Below, piece after piece: positions 48,227 to 57,242 of a stretch of 64,000 nt of DNA (positions within the stretch are counted from its first letter, which is position 1; every line of letters begins with the position of its first letter). The DNA lies in NCBI GenBank assembly GCA_943330705.2, contig CALQIT020000002.1, positions 1 to 64,000 on the forward strand, given 5' to 3'. This DNA is from Streptomyces griseus. GTDB lineage: Bacteria > Bdellovibrionota > Bdellovibrionia > Bdellovibrionales > Bdellovibrionaceae. Below the pieces are notes generated by a model. The model searched no databases. It was given only the letters and a program-made list of their open reading frames with translations, and was not told the DNA's origin. The position numbers and the translations under genes were made by a program.

Positions 48227-50755
48227 ATGATAGAAAATAAGGTTCGCAATCAAAGTGGTCTTTCTCTGTCGACTGTTCTGCGCCGGCAAGAAGAAGAGGG
48301 TTTTAATGAATTGCCGACTGCAAAGCCAAAACGTTTTTATCACATTGCCTTCGAGGTCCTTCGTGAACCGATGGTGTATTTGCTTTTAGGCTGCGGCCTC
48401 GTTTACTTTTTCATCGGCGACCAGCAAGAGTCATTCATGTTGCTTGGCTTTCTTGGACTGATCGTTGGTATTACCATCTTTCAAGAGCACAAAGCAGAGC
48501 GAGCACTTGAGGCCCTTCGCGACCTTTCTAGTCCGCGAGCGCAAGTCATTCGGGGTGGGGTTAAACTTCGAGTCGCGGGAAGAGATTTAGTCCGAGAAGA
48601 TTTTATTTTTCTAAGCGAAGGGGACCGTGTGCCTGCCGATGCGGAACTTGTGGATGCGACTCAGGTAAAGGCAGATGAGTCGCTCTTAACGGGTGAATCG
48701 GAGCCAGTGTCTAAAGAGTCTGGAGCCAAAATTTTTGCCGGTACAACGCTGGTCAGTGGACAGGCAACTGCGCTTGTCACCTCGATAGGCCTCGCGACTG
48801 AAATCGGAAAAATTGGAAAGTCTATTCAAGGTGCAATTACTGAGAAGACTAAACTTGAAACGCAAACCAACGAACTCGTTCGCAGAGTTGCTTGGCTTGC
48901 CGCCGTAATTTGCGTTTTTGTTTTCCTTATTTATGCATTAACGCGCACCGATTGGCTTGGGGGGTTGCTTGTTGGCCTAACTCTAGCTATGGCGATTCTT
49001 CCGAATGAGTTACCAGCGGTGCTCACAATCTTTCTGGCTCTTGGTGCTTGGCGAATTTCCAAAAGACGAGTTCTCACTCGTAAACTTCCAGCAATCGAAA
49101 ACCTTGGGGCTGCCAGTGTCCTATGTGTCGACAAGACCGGAACTTTAACTCTCAATCAGATGAAGATTCAGAAGCTTTATTCCAATGGAAAGTTTATCGA
49201 TCTTTCTGACTCGACTCTTAAAGTTCTTCCAGAAGATTTTCACGAAGCGCTCGAATACGGGATTCTGGCAAGTCGTCCTGACCCTTTTGATCCGATGGAA
49301 ATTGCCTTCCTTACGGCAGGTTCAATATTTTTGAAAGGAACCGAACACCATCATCAAGATTGGTCATTAAAAAAGGAATATCCCCTTTCGCCGGATTTGC
49401 TGGCCCTATCTCACGCATGGAAGCCGCAAGATGGCGGAGGATTTGTGGTGGGTGCTAAAGGCGCTTCTGAAGCTATTATCGATCTATGCCATCTTTCGCG
49501 CGAAGATGCTGCAAAAATGAACCAAGTTACCGACGATCTTGCGCGTGAAGGACTTCGAGTTCTTGGTGTTGCGAAGGCAACGTCTCACGTTACTTCTCTG
49601 CCCCTAGACCAACATGACTTCGATTTCACTTTACTTGGTTTTATAGGAATCGCCGACCCGGTTCGTCCTGAAGTCCCCAAGGCAATTGACGAGTGTCGAT
49701 CTGCCGGTATTCGCGTTGTCATGATGACCGGAGATCACCCCATTACTGCGAGCAGTATCGCCAAGAAGATCGGCCTTCAAAACCCCGATCAGGTTATAAC
49801 CGGCGCTCAGTTGAAAGACATGTCTGATTCCGAACTTGCAAACTCTGTGAAGGTTGTAAATGTTTTTTCTCGGGTTGCGCCTGCGCAGAAGCTTCAGCTT
49901 GTGGAACTTCTAAAAGCCCAAGGTGAAGTGGTTGCCATGACCGGCGACGGTGTAAACGATGCACCGGCACTGAAAAGCGCAAACATCGGCATTGCAATGG
50001 GTGGACGAGGAACGGACGTCGCTCGTGAGTCCGCCTCTTTAGTCCTTTTGGACGATGATTTTGGCTCCATCGTCGAAGCGATTCGGATGGGCCGAAGAGT
50101 GTATGCAAATCTTAAAAGCGCGCTGGCTTATCTTTTTGCGGTGCATATTCCCATCGCAGGCATGTCCGTAATCCCAGTTGTGTTTAAGCTTCCTTTAGTT
50201 TTGCTTCCAGCGCACATCGCACTTTTACACTTGATCATTGAGCCCGCATCATCTGTTGCTTTCGAAGCCGACCCAGCAGATGAATTTGTGATGTCGCGGC
50301 CACCTCGAAATCCCCGCGAGCGACTCTTCAATCGTGGACTGTTACTACCAAGTTTTTTGCAAGGGTTAAGTATTTTCGTGGCTCTTCTAATTATTTATTT
50401 AGTCTCACTACAACGGGGGCAAGGAGAAACCGACGCAAGAGCACTGGTCTTTACGACGCTCATTATCTCGAACTTGATGCTAATTCTTATGAATCGGGGC
50501 CCAGAGCGGTCACTTCTAAAAAAAATGACTTCGTTAAAAAACCATATCGTCAAATGGATTGCTTTGGGCTCGTTCGTAGTTTTAGCAACAACCCTCTACA
50601 TCCCAAATCTTCGAGATCTTTATCGACTTTCGAACTTGCATATGAACGATATTGCCATTTGCTTAGTTGCAGGAGTTCTTAGCGTAATCTGGCTACAACT
50701 GCTTCCAACGAAGTGGACCGATCCCGGAAATGGAAAGCCCCCGTTGCTTAGGTAG
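48227..50755 (+). CDS. P-type cation-transporting ATPase
   Basis: An 842-residue inner-membrane pump. The actuator motif is DESLLTGESEPVSK, the phosphorylation site CVDKTGTLTLNQM, and the hinge VVAMTGDGVNDAPALKSANIGIAMG; VVMMTGDHPITA and six C-terminal hydrophobic segments follow. The N-terminal LSLSTVLRRQEEEGFNELP is as in P2/P3 (Ca2+ or H+) ATPases. The M4 segment reads AILPNELPAVLT where Ca pumps have PEGLP and related bacterial pumps PEEFP, so the ion specificity cannot be predicted. AGGAG lies before the ATG. Confidence 0.92.
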   Translation: MIENKVRNQSGLSLSTVLRRQEEEGFNELPTAKPKRFYHIAFEVLREPMVYLLLGCGLVYFFIGDQQESFMLLGFLGLIVGITIFQEHKAERALEALRDLSSPRAQVIRGGVKLRVAGRDLVREDFIFLSEGDRVPADAELVDATQVKADESLLTGESEPVSKESGAKIFAGTTLVSGQATALVTSIGLATEIGKIGKSIQGAITEKTKLETQTNELVRRVAWLAAVICVFVFLIYALTRTDWLGGLLVGLTLAMAILPNELPAVLTIFLALGAWRISKRRVLTRKLPAIENLGAASVLCVDKTGTLTLNQMKIQKLYSNGKFIDLSDSTLKVLPEDFHEALEYGILASRPDPFDPMEIAFLTAGSIFLKGTEHHHQDWSLKKEYPLSPDLLALSHAWKPQDGGGFVVGAKGASEAIIDLCHLSREDAAKMNQVTDDLAREGLRVLGVAKATSHVTSLPLDQHDFDFTLLGFIGIADPVRPEVPKAIDECRSAGIRVVMMTGDHPITASSIAKKIGLQNPDQVITGAQLKDMSDSELANSVKVVNVFSRVAPAQKLQLVELLKAQGEVVAMTGDGVNDAPALKSANIGIAMGGRGTDVARESASLVLLDDDFGSIVEAIRMGRRVYANLKSALAYLFAVHIPIAGMSVIPVVFKLPLVLLPAHIALLHLIIEPASSVAFEADPADEFVMSRPPRNPRERLFNRGLLLPSFLQGLSIFVALLIIYLVSLQRGQGETDARALVFTTLIISNLMLILMNRGPERSLLKKMTSLKNHIVKWIALGSFVVLATTLYIPNLRDLYRLSNLHMNDIAICLVAGVLSVIWLQLLPTKWTDPGNGKPPLLR

Positions 50756-51237
50756 CAAACTTAACTCGTTGGACCGGCGGCGAATTATTTCAGACATACC
50801 TTCAGATAAAGCGGATAATATCGATTTTATTTTAATTCTAAAATACACTTATGGAGTATGATCCATAGACTACCTAAATTATCGAATTCAAATAACTTTT
50901 TCTCATTTGAAGCAGCCTGACCGGCATATTTTTCAGTTGTTTCAGCACATTGGTAAGATCCTATTTGTTCGCTCGCTGCGACCAACTCGCACTCCATGGC
51001 TTCGGCGGCGCTTGCAAGTGTCGCTAATGTGATGACTTAATTGCAATGTATATATTGCAATCCAAATGAGCAGAAAAAATATGAATAAATCCGACAAGGG
51101 CACGTCACTTTTTAACCTGGGAGCCAACTAACTCTCTGATTTCTTGCTTTGTATTGCGGCTTGGCTCTTACCGGGATGTGGAAGCCGCGCTGGGCATTGC
51201 TGATTCAACTTTTGGCGATGCGCTTCGCTTAAGGCGG
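50756..51237. other. Intergenic region with a near-palindrome
   Basis: No convincing gene. TTGCAATGTATATATTGCAA at 51041-51060 is a 20-bp palindrome with one mismatched pair, a possible operator. The text 51130-51235 looks like degraded coding sequence but no protein can be reconstructed. Confidence 0.3.
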
Positions 51238-53214
51238 CTATTGAGCTTTTTGATATTTACTTAACGCCAGCAATGGAAAGGCGTAAGGATAGCTTGGATA
51301 ATTCATGTAGACAATTCCTGGGTGGCCGGTCCCGACGGTTGAAAGATCTGTCCATTTTCCATTTTTTTGCAATTCTGCCTGCAGATAGTAAGCTGCTTTA
51401 TTTGCGCTTTCAGATCGCGCTTCACCAGCGGCAACCAACGCTAGCAGGGCCCATGCGGTTTGTGATGGGGTTGGGTATCCTTTGCCTGCAAAGCCTTGCT
51501 CATTTTTTCCGGCACCAACAAAATAGGACAAAGTTGTTTCACCGAAACTGCCATCAGGTCTTTGCACCGATTTTAGCCACTGAACAGCCTTTTGAATATA
51601 GGCGGCGCCCATGTCCTCTTTAACTTCGTGCAGGCCCACCAAAACAGCACTTGTTCCATAAATAAAATTGACCCCCCAGCGGCCTGTCCATCCGCCAAAG
51701 TTTTTGTTTTGCTGAACCTTTAAATATTTAACCGCTGCTTGGACCACTTTTGATTTTTCTTTTGTCTGGCCAATCAAACCTAAGCCCTCAAGGGCGTGCC
51801 CGGTAACATCTGGCGAGCTTTCGTCAAAAAATGCGACCGAATCCTTAAATGCTTCGAGCACAAAATTGCTAACATCATTCTTTTTGAATAGTCCATATCC
51901 GGTGTTGTTTTTTGCAAAGGCAGCCCAACCACCGTCCGAGTTTTGCATTTCGTAGATAAATTTTTCGCCGTGTTTGATTGCCGCTTCATAGCGTGAACCG
52001 AAGTGCTGCAAGAAGGTGATCATTTCTGCAGTATCATCGACATCCGGTGCATATTCAAAGTCGACGCCAAAAGCCAAACCACCATTTTTTGACTGAACCC
52101 GAACAACCGCATCGGCAGCGGCAATCAGTGATTCCTGCTTTGCGCCAGATTCAAGTAACGCTTGCCCAACTAATATAGTATCCCAGTAACGCCCGTCTTG
52201 GGTTGCTCCTAGGTGATTGGCTGCCCCGTTTGCAAAATACCGATCCTCGATAAATTTAATTCCTTTTTTAATCGCTGGATCTTCAAGACTCATCTTCCCG
52301 GCTGTCGTCAGTGCCATGATATTGAACATCGTCGCCAAGGTATAACCACCCCAGCTGCCCGCAGGCTGTTGCAATGGCATTAGAAACCTGAGTGTGCGCT
52401 GTTCGTCCTTCGCTGAGACCGCACGTGGGATATTTTTTTTGCTAAAATCAGGATCCAGCAGAATAGAAGTTGCCGAGACTCCAATTGAGCGAACAAATTT
52501 GTGATGGCGAAGTACGGCCAACGGCTTTAAATGGGGCCCGACCCATTGTCCAAAGTTCCAGCTCTCGGCAAACATGCTGTTGTCATTCAAGATCAAAGTT
52601 GGGATCGGAATAATTTTCTTTTGCCAATCAATTGCACCGGATGCGGCCAAAAGCATTTTGGTTAGCATATTCCCTTCTTCTGCGCCGCCAACTTGCAATA
52701 TCCATTGCCTAGCTCGGGTAAGTCTTCGGCCAATCTCAAGGCCTGAGATCAATTTAGAAGTGACCGACTGCTCCTGATACTTTTTTACAAATAGATAGTT
52801 CCAAACTGTTGCGTTGATATCTCCGGTTCCAACAATTTTGTCTTCGATTGAAAACCAACTGCCATCAGATCTTTGTGAGTCTAGCAAAAACTTAAGGTGC
52901 GTCTGAATTTGCCCAGGATCATCGCTCATGCCAATCCATTGCTTAAAAAGCAAATACTGAGAGACATAGAACGACCCAAGATATGACGGAAAATCCCAGG
53001 TTCCATCTGACTTTTGTTCGGCAACACAATTAGCCTGAGCCTTGGCAATAGTTTCTGCAACTGAAGGCAATGCCACTGTAACCTGATCCGCAGGCCCTCG
53101 CTGATTCGCAGCAGCTTGGCGCAGATTGCTGCCGCCGATAACACTGCAACCCAACTGACAAGCAACAATTACTGAGAAAATAATATTTGCGGATGAATTC
53201 ATTTTTTTCTTCAC
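51238..53214 (-). CDS. Squalene-hopene-cyclase-like protein with lipoprotein-type signal
   Basis: A 658-residue protein of the terpene cyclase/mutase fold. The catalytic acid motif of squalene-hopene cyclases is present as APDVDDTAEM (about residues 391-394). QW-type repeats are seen: QKSDGTWDF, QRSDGSWF, QQPAGSWGG, QNSDGGWAAF and QRPDGSFG. Unusually the N-terminus is an export signal, MKKKMNSSANIIFSVIVACQ then LGCSVIGG, with possible lipobox Cys at residues 19 and 23. Ordinary hopene cyclases have no such signal. The start is the GTG at 53214, five bases after GGAG. No squalene synthase genes are near. Cyclase activity, with substrate taken from the outer leaflet or periplasm, is an inference. 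Confidence 0.75.
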   Translation of the reverse strand: MKKKMNSSANIIFSVIVACQLGCSVIGGSNLRQAAANQRGPADQVTVALPSVAETIAKAQANCVAEQKSDGTWDFPSYLGSFYVSQYLLFKQWIGMSDDPGQIQTHLKFLLDSQRSDGSWFSIEDKIVGTGDINATVWNYLFVKKYQEQSVTSKLISGLEIGRRLTRARQWILQVGGAEEGNMLTKMLLAASGAIDWQKKIIPIPTLILNDNSMFAESWNFGQWVGPHLKPLAVLRHHKFVRSIGVSATSILLDPDFSKKNIPRAVSAKDEQRTLRFLMPLQQPAGSWGGYTLATMFNIMALTTAGKMSLEDPAIKKGIKFIEDRYFANGAANHLGATQDGRYWDTILVGQALLESGAKQESLIAAADAVVRVQSKNGGLAFGVDFEYAPDVDDTAEMITFLQHFGSRYEAAIKHGEKFIYEMQNSDGGWAAFAKNNTGYGLFKKNDVSNFVLEAFKDSVAFFDESSPDVTGHALEGLGLIGQTKEKSKVVQAAVKYLKVQQNKNFGGWTGRWGVNFIYGTSAVLVGLHEVKEDMGAAYIQKAVQWLKSVQRPDGSFGETTLSYFVGAGKNEQGFAGKGYPTPSQTAWALLALVAAGEARSESANKAAYYLQAELQKNGKWTDLSTVGTGHPGIVYMNYPSYPYAFPLLALSKYQKAQ

Positions 53215-53494
53215 GAAACTCCATTCACCCAAGGCCGCGGCGCGATCGCAATTTTCCGGGGCAAACCAAATTCTATTTTGCTTTGGCTAACCTTAGTTTA
53301 GTTTAGCAAACGAACTTCACAGCGAAAATGCAGCAATAGCTTTTTGGGCCTTAGTCTGACCTAATCTGAGATCCCAGAATCCAACCCAATCGCTATGGGT
53401 TCTTGGATGTCTCATTTTAGTCTCAGAATGAAAATAGCTAAATATCTAGGTCCAGTTGGCCGATTGGTAGGAAGTAGAAATCAGGAGGCCGGAT

Positions 53495-56400
53495 ATGAAT
53501 TTCAAGTCGATTGCTTCAGTGGGTCTAGTGCTTATCGCATTTGCTCTTGCAGCCTGCACCCGCCAGGATGCGACTAAGGCGACTGTGAATATCGCAATTC
53601 CTCAGAAGATGAATTCCAACAAGGTTGGGGCCTTTGCCGCTGACGATACTCTGATGCGCGTGACGATCAATGTTTCTGGACCCGGCCTTCCTGGACCAAT
53701 TTTGATGAACTGGGACGCTTGTCGCGATTGCCCTGCCGATACGGGATCCTTTGCAAGTCTGTTCGTCGATGTCCCAACTGGTGACAATCGCTTGTTTCAA
53801 GTTTTGGCTGTCTATAAATCAAGCTCTACTAAAACCATGAGTTTCTATTATGGTGAGGAAGCAAAATCACTAGTTACAGCACAAGAGGCAATTAAGATAA
53901 AAGTCAATTCGGTCTCTCAGGGATTGCAGGTCGTGCAGGGGCAAGTTTCTGGTCGTCTTTTGGATACGGTAGCAACCGGCCCGACTGATGAAGTTGAAAT
54001 CCGCTACAATCCGGGGGACGGCAAGCCCTCGCTTATTATTGATCGCAGTTACATTCTTAACGGATGGTTTCGCTTTTTCATGCTGACCGGAGTTGCCTTT
54101 GAATATCGGACAAAATCAGGCGGACTACTTTTTGGTGGCCCCGTCAGTTTAGATTCACCACAATTTGCAGTTGGCGGCGACCGAAATCGACGTTTAAAAA
54201 TGATGATCCCCGTGCATTTGCGGCAGCAGTATGGCAATGCGCCGGCGGGTACTTATTCTCCGGACGAAGCGATGATCTACGTTTGGGGAATTTGGGGCGA
54301 CGCTAGCGTCATTTCAGACCGCGCTGTTTGTCCAATAAACATGTTTGCTGGGTTTACGAAAATGAAAGCCTATACCACCGGTACCACTTACACCAACTTA
54401 GCCACAAGCAATGTAACAGCTTTAACAATTGCCGATCTTTTGAATACAACAACGCCTAAGAATTATGCCTATTACGACGGGGGCGCAGCAGTTTCCGTTG
54501 CCGGTGGAGTCACCACTTGCGATGGCACGGTAATGGATGAATCTTCAGTTGCAACTGGAACCTTATATCGTAAGCACTACAAAGTTGATATCGCCTATGC
54601 CGATGGTGATGGAAAAGATAGTGCCGCAGGATTTTACGGACCCTATCGACGGCTAAGCAACGGACGTGGTGTCAGCAGCGCTGTTGTTAATAACGCCACA
54701 GAAGTTTCTGGAATCCTTTTACCCGGATTATCTGGAATGTTTACCCAATTCACGTTATTCAAACGACCGATCTCTGCCGGTACTATCGTTGAGTCCTACA
54801 TCGATAGCGACGAGATTGACTGCCGACAAGTCGCAGCCGGTGCAGGTCGATTCGCTGGTTTTGTGCCAGCCGGAGAGACCACCCCCAACGCAAGTGGAGA
54901 ATTCAAAATCGTTTCTAACATTAGCGCAGCCGAAGCTTCATCTGGCGTAAATGGAATTCTTTGCCCTTCAATTGCCGGAGTCATGATAAAACAGGGCGGC
55001 TTTATGGACCGATGCTCTCTGGGCGGCTGCGTTGTCGGAAACTCGAATCCTCCAGCCAAATTAGCTGTCAGAAAATTAGACAACAATCCAAACTATTCTA
55101 GCTCTGGCACATGTGAGCGGCTAGAATACCGTCTTCAAGACAGCACTAGCAAAGATACTACAAATAACACCGGCGCAATTATTTCAATGGTGGCCACAGC
55201 GACGGTTGTATCAGGGAATTTTTACAATGATTTGAACAGCTGCATGGCTAGCACAGGCGCCAACTCCAACATCATATTTCCAATTGGTATTGGATCTGTC
55301 TCTAAAATTTTCAAAGCTACTACCAGTTCAATCGACTACTCAGCATTGGGAGTCACTAGCTTGCCAGCCTCACTGACCGCGTTCCCTGCAAATGTCAAAT
55401 TTGTAGATCCTACAGGCACTACAAGAATTTTTCAATTCAACCTGCCGAGCACCCAGCTGGCACCGGGAATTTGTTATCCAATCTATTGGAAGATCAGCAA
55501 AGTCGATGGCTCTAACGATACAACCTGGATTTCTGGAACTGTTACTGTTACTGTCACTGCGACCTCAGCAGGTGCAGACCCTGTTTTATCAACAACGTCC
55601 AACTGCGCATCCCCAGCAAACGTTATCAACCCAAGTTACTCGACCACTAACACTGGTATGTTTTATATGATGATCCCTGCGGGGACACCGTCAGGCACCG
55701 GGTACACCATAAATATGACCAAATCTACCATATATGGAACCCAGCTCTTTTTGGCAGGCTCTGGCGGATCTTCGATCGACCACTTTATCGTTCGCGGCAT
55801 GAGCAACATGACCCAGAACACGTGTAATAGTGTCACGATCATACCGGTTAACAATGCGGGAATTCCGATACCAGCTCCGGCTGGATTTACGGGATCGCTG
55901 CTTCCGGCAAATGGTGCGGCATCGTCTTTCTTTTCAAGTAGCGCCGACTGTGTCGCTTCGACTCCGCAGACCACTACAGTTACGTTTGCGATTGGCGATG
56001 TTTCGCGAATTGTTTATTTCAAAGGTATGTCGCTCGGTTCATATACGATACTAGCTCAAGCAACCGTCAGCGGCGTCAATACAGTTACCGGACCTGAGTG
56101 CAATAGTGGATGTCCGACGGGGCTGATTGCCAATGTTACCGCTCCGCCTATGGCCGTAGCCGGGAACTCTTTACTTTGGATGTCTCGAAGTGTTGTTTTC
56201 CAATCAAGCCCCAATACGAGTGTCGATCTTTCTGTGATGGGAAGGGACGGCACCAATATGAATGTTGATAGCTGCAGCAACGGTGATAGCGTCAGCATGG
56301 CAAAAGGCGGCATTGGTTCGGGCAACGTGACTCTGGCTTGCGCTACACAACAATATCAAGGGACTATTACCCCAATCTCCAGCGCTGGTAACCTGACTAT

Positions 56401-56773
56401 CGCCACGACAATCAATGGGATTGCAGGACCAACTGGCACGATCGTGTCGTTAGCCCAACCAGCTTACATCTGGAATGGAACTACCGTTACCGGAGGTGGC
56501 ATGGTTGACTTTGGCACAGTCTCCATTGCTCACCCGTCTGTTGCACGAATCGCATTTACCAATTCGACAGGTGGAACCATAACGTTCACGATCACAGCAT
56601 CAGGAGATTATGCTTATAGCGCTGGAAACTGCGGTGGATCGCTAACCATCGGAGCCGCTTGTGAATTTGATATTACGTTCAATCCGACGGCCAGTGGAAC
56701 ACGCGCAGGGGGTGTGACATTTAGTAGTGGGATTACGGGATCAATTCCCTTCACTGGAATCGGGGCACCTTAA
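53495..56773 (+). CDS. Large lipoprotein with C-terminal choice-of-anchor D domain
   Basis: A 1092-residue lipoprotein: signal MNFKSIASVGLVLIAFALAAC with a good LAAC lipobox. The long middle part is Ser/Thr/Gly-rich and beta-rich with about 25 Cys. The last 95 residues form an ASPM-SPD-2-Hydin/choice-of-anchor-D-type domain: VDFGTVSIAHPSVARIAFTN, FTITASGDYAYS and CEFDITFNPTASGTRAGGVT. Such proteins are usually on the cell surface. The ribosome binding site is AGGAGG. It is divergent from the cyclase-like gene, 280 bases apart. Function unknown; adhesion or prey contact would be speculation. Confidence 0.75.
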   Translation: MNFKSIASVGLVLIAFALAACTRQDATKATVNIAIPQKMNSNKVGAFAADDTLMRVTINVSGPGLPGPILMNWDACRDCPADTGSFASLFVDVPTGDNRLFQVLAVYKSSSTKTMSFYYGEEAKSLVTAQEAIKIKVNSVSQGLQVVQGQVSGRLLDTVATGPTDEVEIRYNPGDGKPSLIIDRSYILNGWFRFFMLTGVAFEYRTKSGGLLFGGPVSLDSPQFAVGGDRNRRLKMMIPVHLRQQYGNAPAGTYSPDEAMIYVWGIWGDASVISDRAVCPINMFAGFTKMKAYTTGTTYTNLATSNVTALTIADLLNTTTPKNYAYYDGGAAVSVAGGVTTCDGTVMDESSVATGTLYRKHYKVDIAYADGDGKDSAAGFYGPYRRLSNGRGVSSAVVNNATEVSGILLPGLSGMFTQFTLFKRPISAGTIVESYIDSDEIDCRQVAAGAGRFAGFVPAGETTPNASGEFKIVSNISAAEASSGVNGILCPSIAGVMIKQGGFMDRCSLGGCVVGNSNPPAKLAVRKLDNNPNYSSSGTCERLEYRLQDSTSKDTTNNTGAIISMVATATVVSGNFYNDLNSCMASTGANSNIIFPIGIGSVSKIFKATTSSIDYSALGVTSLPASLTAFPANVKFVDPTGTTRIFQFNLPSTQLAPGICYPIYWKISKVDGSNDTTWISGTVTVTVTATSAGADPVLSTTSNCASPANVINPSYSTTNTGMFYMMIPAGTPSGTGYTINMTKSTIYGTQLFLAGSGGSSIDHFIVRGMSNMTQNTCNSVTIIPVNNAGIPIPAPAGFTGSLLPANGAASSFFSSSADCVASTPQTTTVTFAIGDVSRIVYFKGMSLGSYTILAQATVSGVNTVTGPECNSGCPTGLIANVTAPPMAVAGNSLLWMSRSVVFQSSPNTSVDLSVMGRDGTNMNVDSCSNGDSVSMAKGGIGSGNVTLACATQQYQGTITPISSAGNLTIATTINGIAGPTGTIVSLAQPAYIWNGTTVTGGGMVDFGTVSIAHPSVARIAFTNSTGGTITFTITASGDYAYSAGNCGGSLTIGAACEFDITFNPTASGTRAGGVTFSSGITGSIPFTGIGAP

Positions 56774-56814
56774 AAGGAGCCACTGACATTCAAGGCAATG
56801 AAGTCGCAACTAAT

Positions 56815-56837
56815 CTGGTGCAGTAAATCTGCACCAG
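56815..56837 (+). terminator. 9-bp hairpin after the large lipoprotein gene
   Basis: CTGGTGCAG, loop TAAAT, CTGCACCAG: a perfect stem 41 bases after the stop. No T-tract follows, so if it ends transcription it would need Rho; it may otherwise protect the mRNA 3' end. Confidence 0.5.
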
Positions 56838-57242
56838 TCGCAGGCATGGCGCCGGGGCTCTAAGTCATGGTTAAATTACTACGATCGGGACCTCTTTGTA
56901 TTTGGTCCATGCCGTAGACCGAAGCCTGCCTCTTGCCTTCGCCTGAGCCATTTAACTGAGCCGTGAATTTTTTTCGCGACCCATTTGTCAGGGTTTGAGT
57001 CATCGCCCGTCTTTGGGAAGCAAATTTTACCTTATAATTTCAATATGTTAGCGCCGACCAGGGGGCCTCTCGTGCGCCCCTCTGCCTTTTTCTGGCGGAA
57101 TTAAGATTCTCCTACGTTTGCCTTTATCCTAGTGAAATCATTGGATTAGAGTTGATACTCGGGGAAAGCTGCTTTCAGGTATGGCAGGAACTGTGTTATA
57201 TATGCGAATCACCCTTTTTTACGGGTGCCTGTGGAGGATCCT
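56838..57242. other. Intergenic region before the NtrC-type regulator
   Basis: No gene is seen. AGGGGGC...GCGCCCCT near 57059-57082 followed by TGCCTTTTTCTGG is a weak terminator candidate. CACCC/GGGTG (57210-57227) is a short hairpin just before the regulator's ribosome binding site. Confidence 0.3.

Noticed and set aside
51041-51060. 20-bp near-palindrome as a strong operator call
   Set aside because: With one mismatched pair about two such sites are expected by chance in this window; kept only as a note in the intergenic entry.
50942-51127. 61-codon minus-strand frame with a hydrophobic segment
   Set aside because: No ribosome binding site and no recognisable protein; it runs across the 51041-51060 near-palindrome.
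33179-53435. Shared text AGTCTCAGAATGA(G/A)AAT at 33179-33195 and 53419-53435, both before exported-protein genes
   Set aside because: A 17-base match with one difference is expected several times by chance among all pairs in 64 kb; distance to the start also differs.
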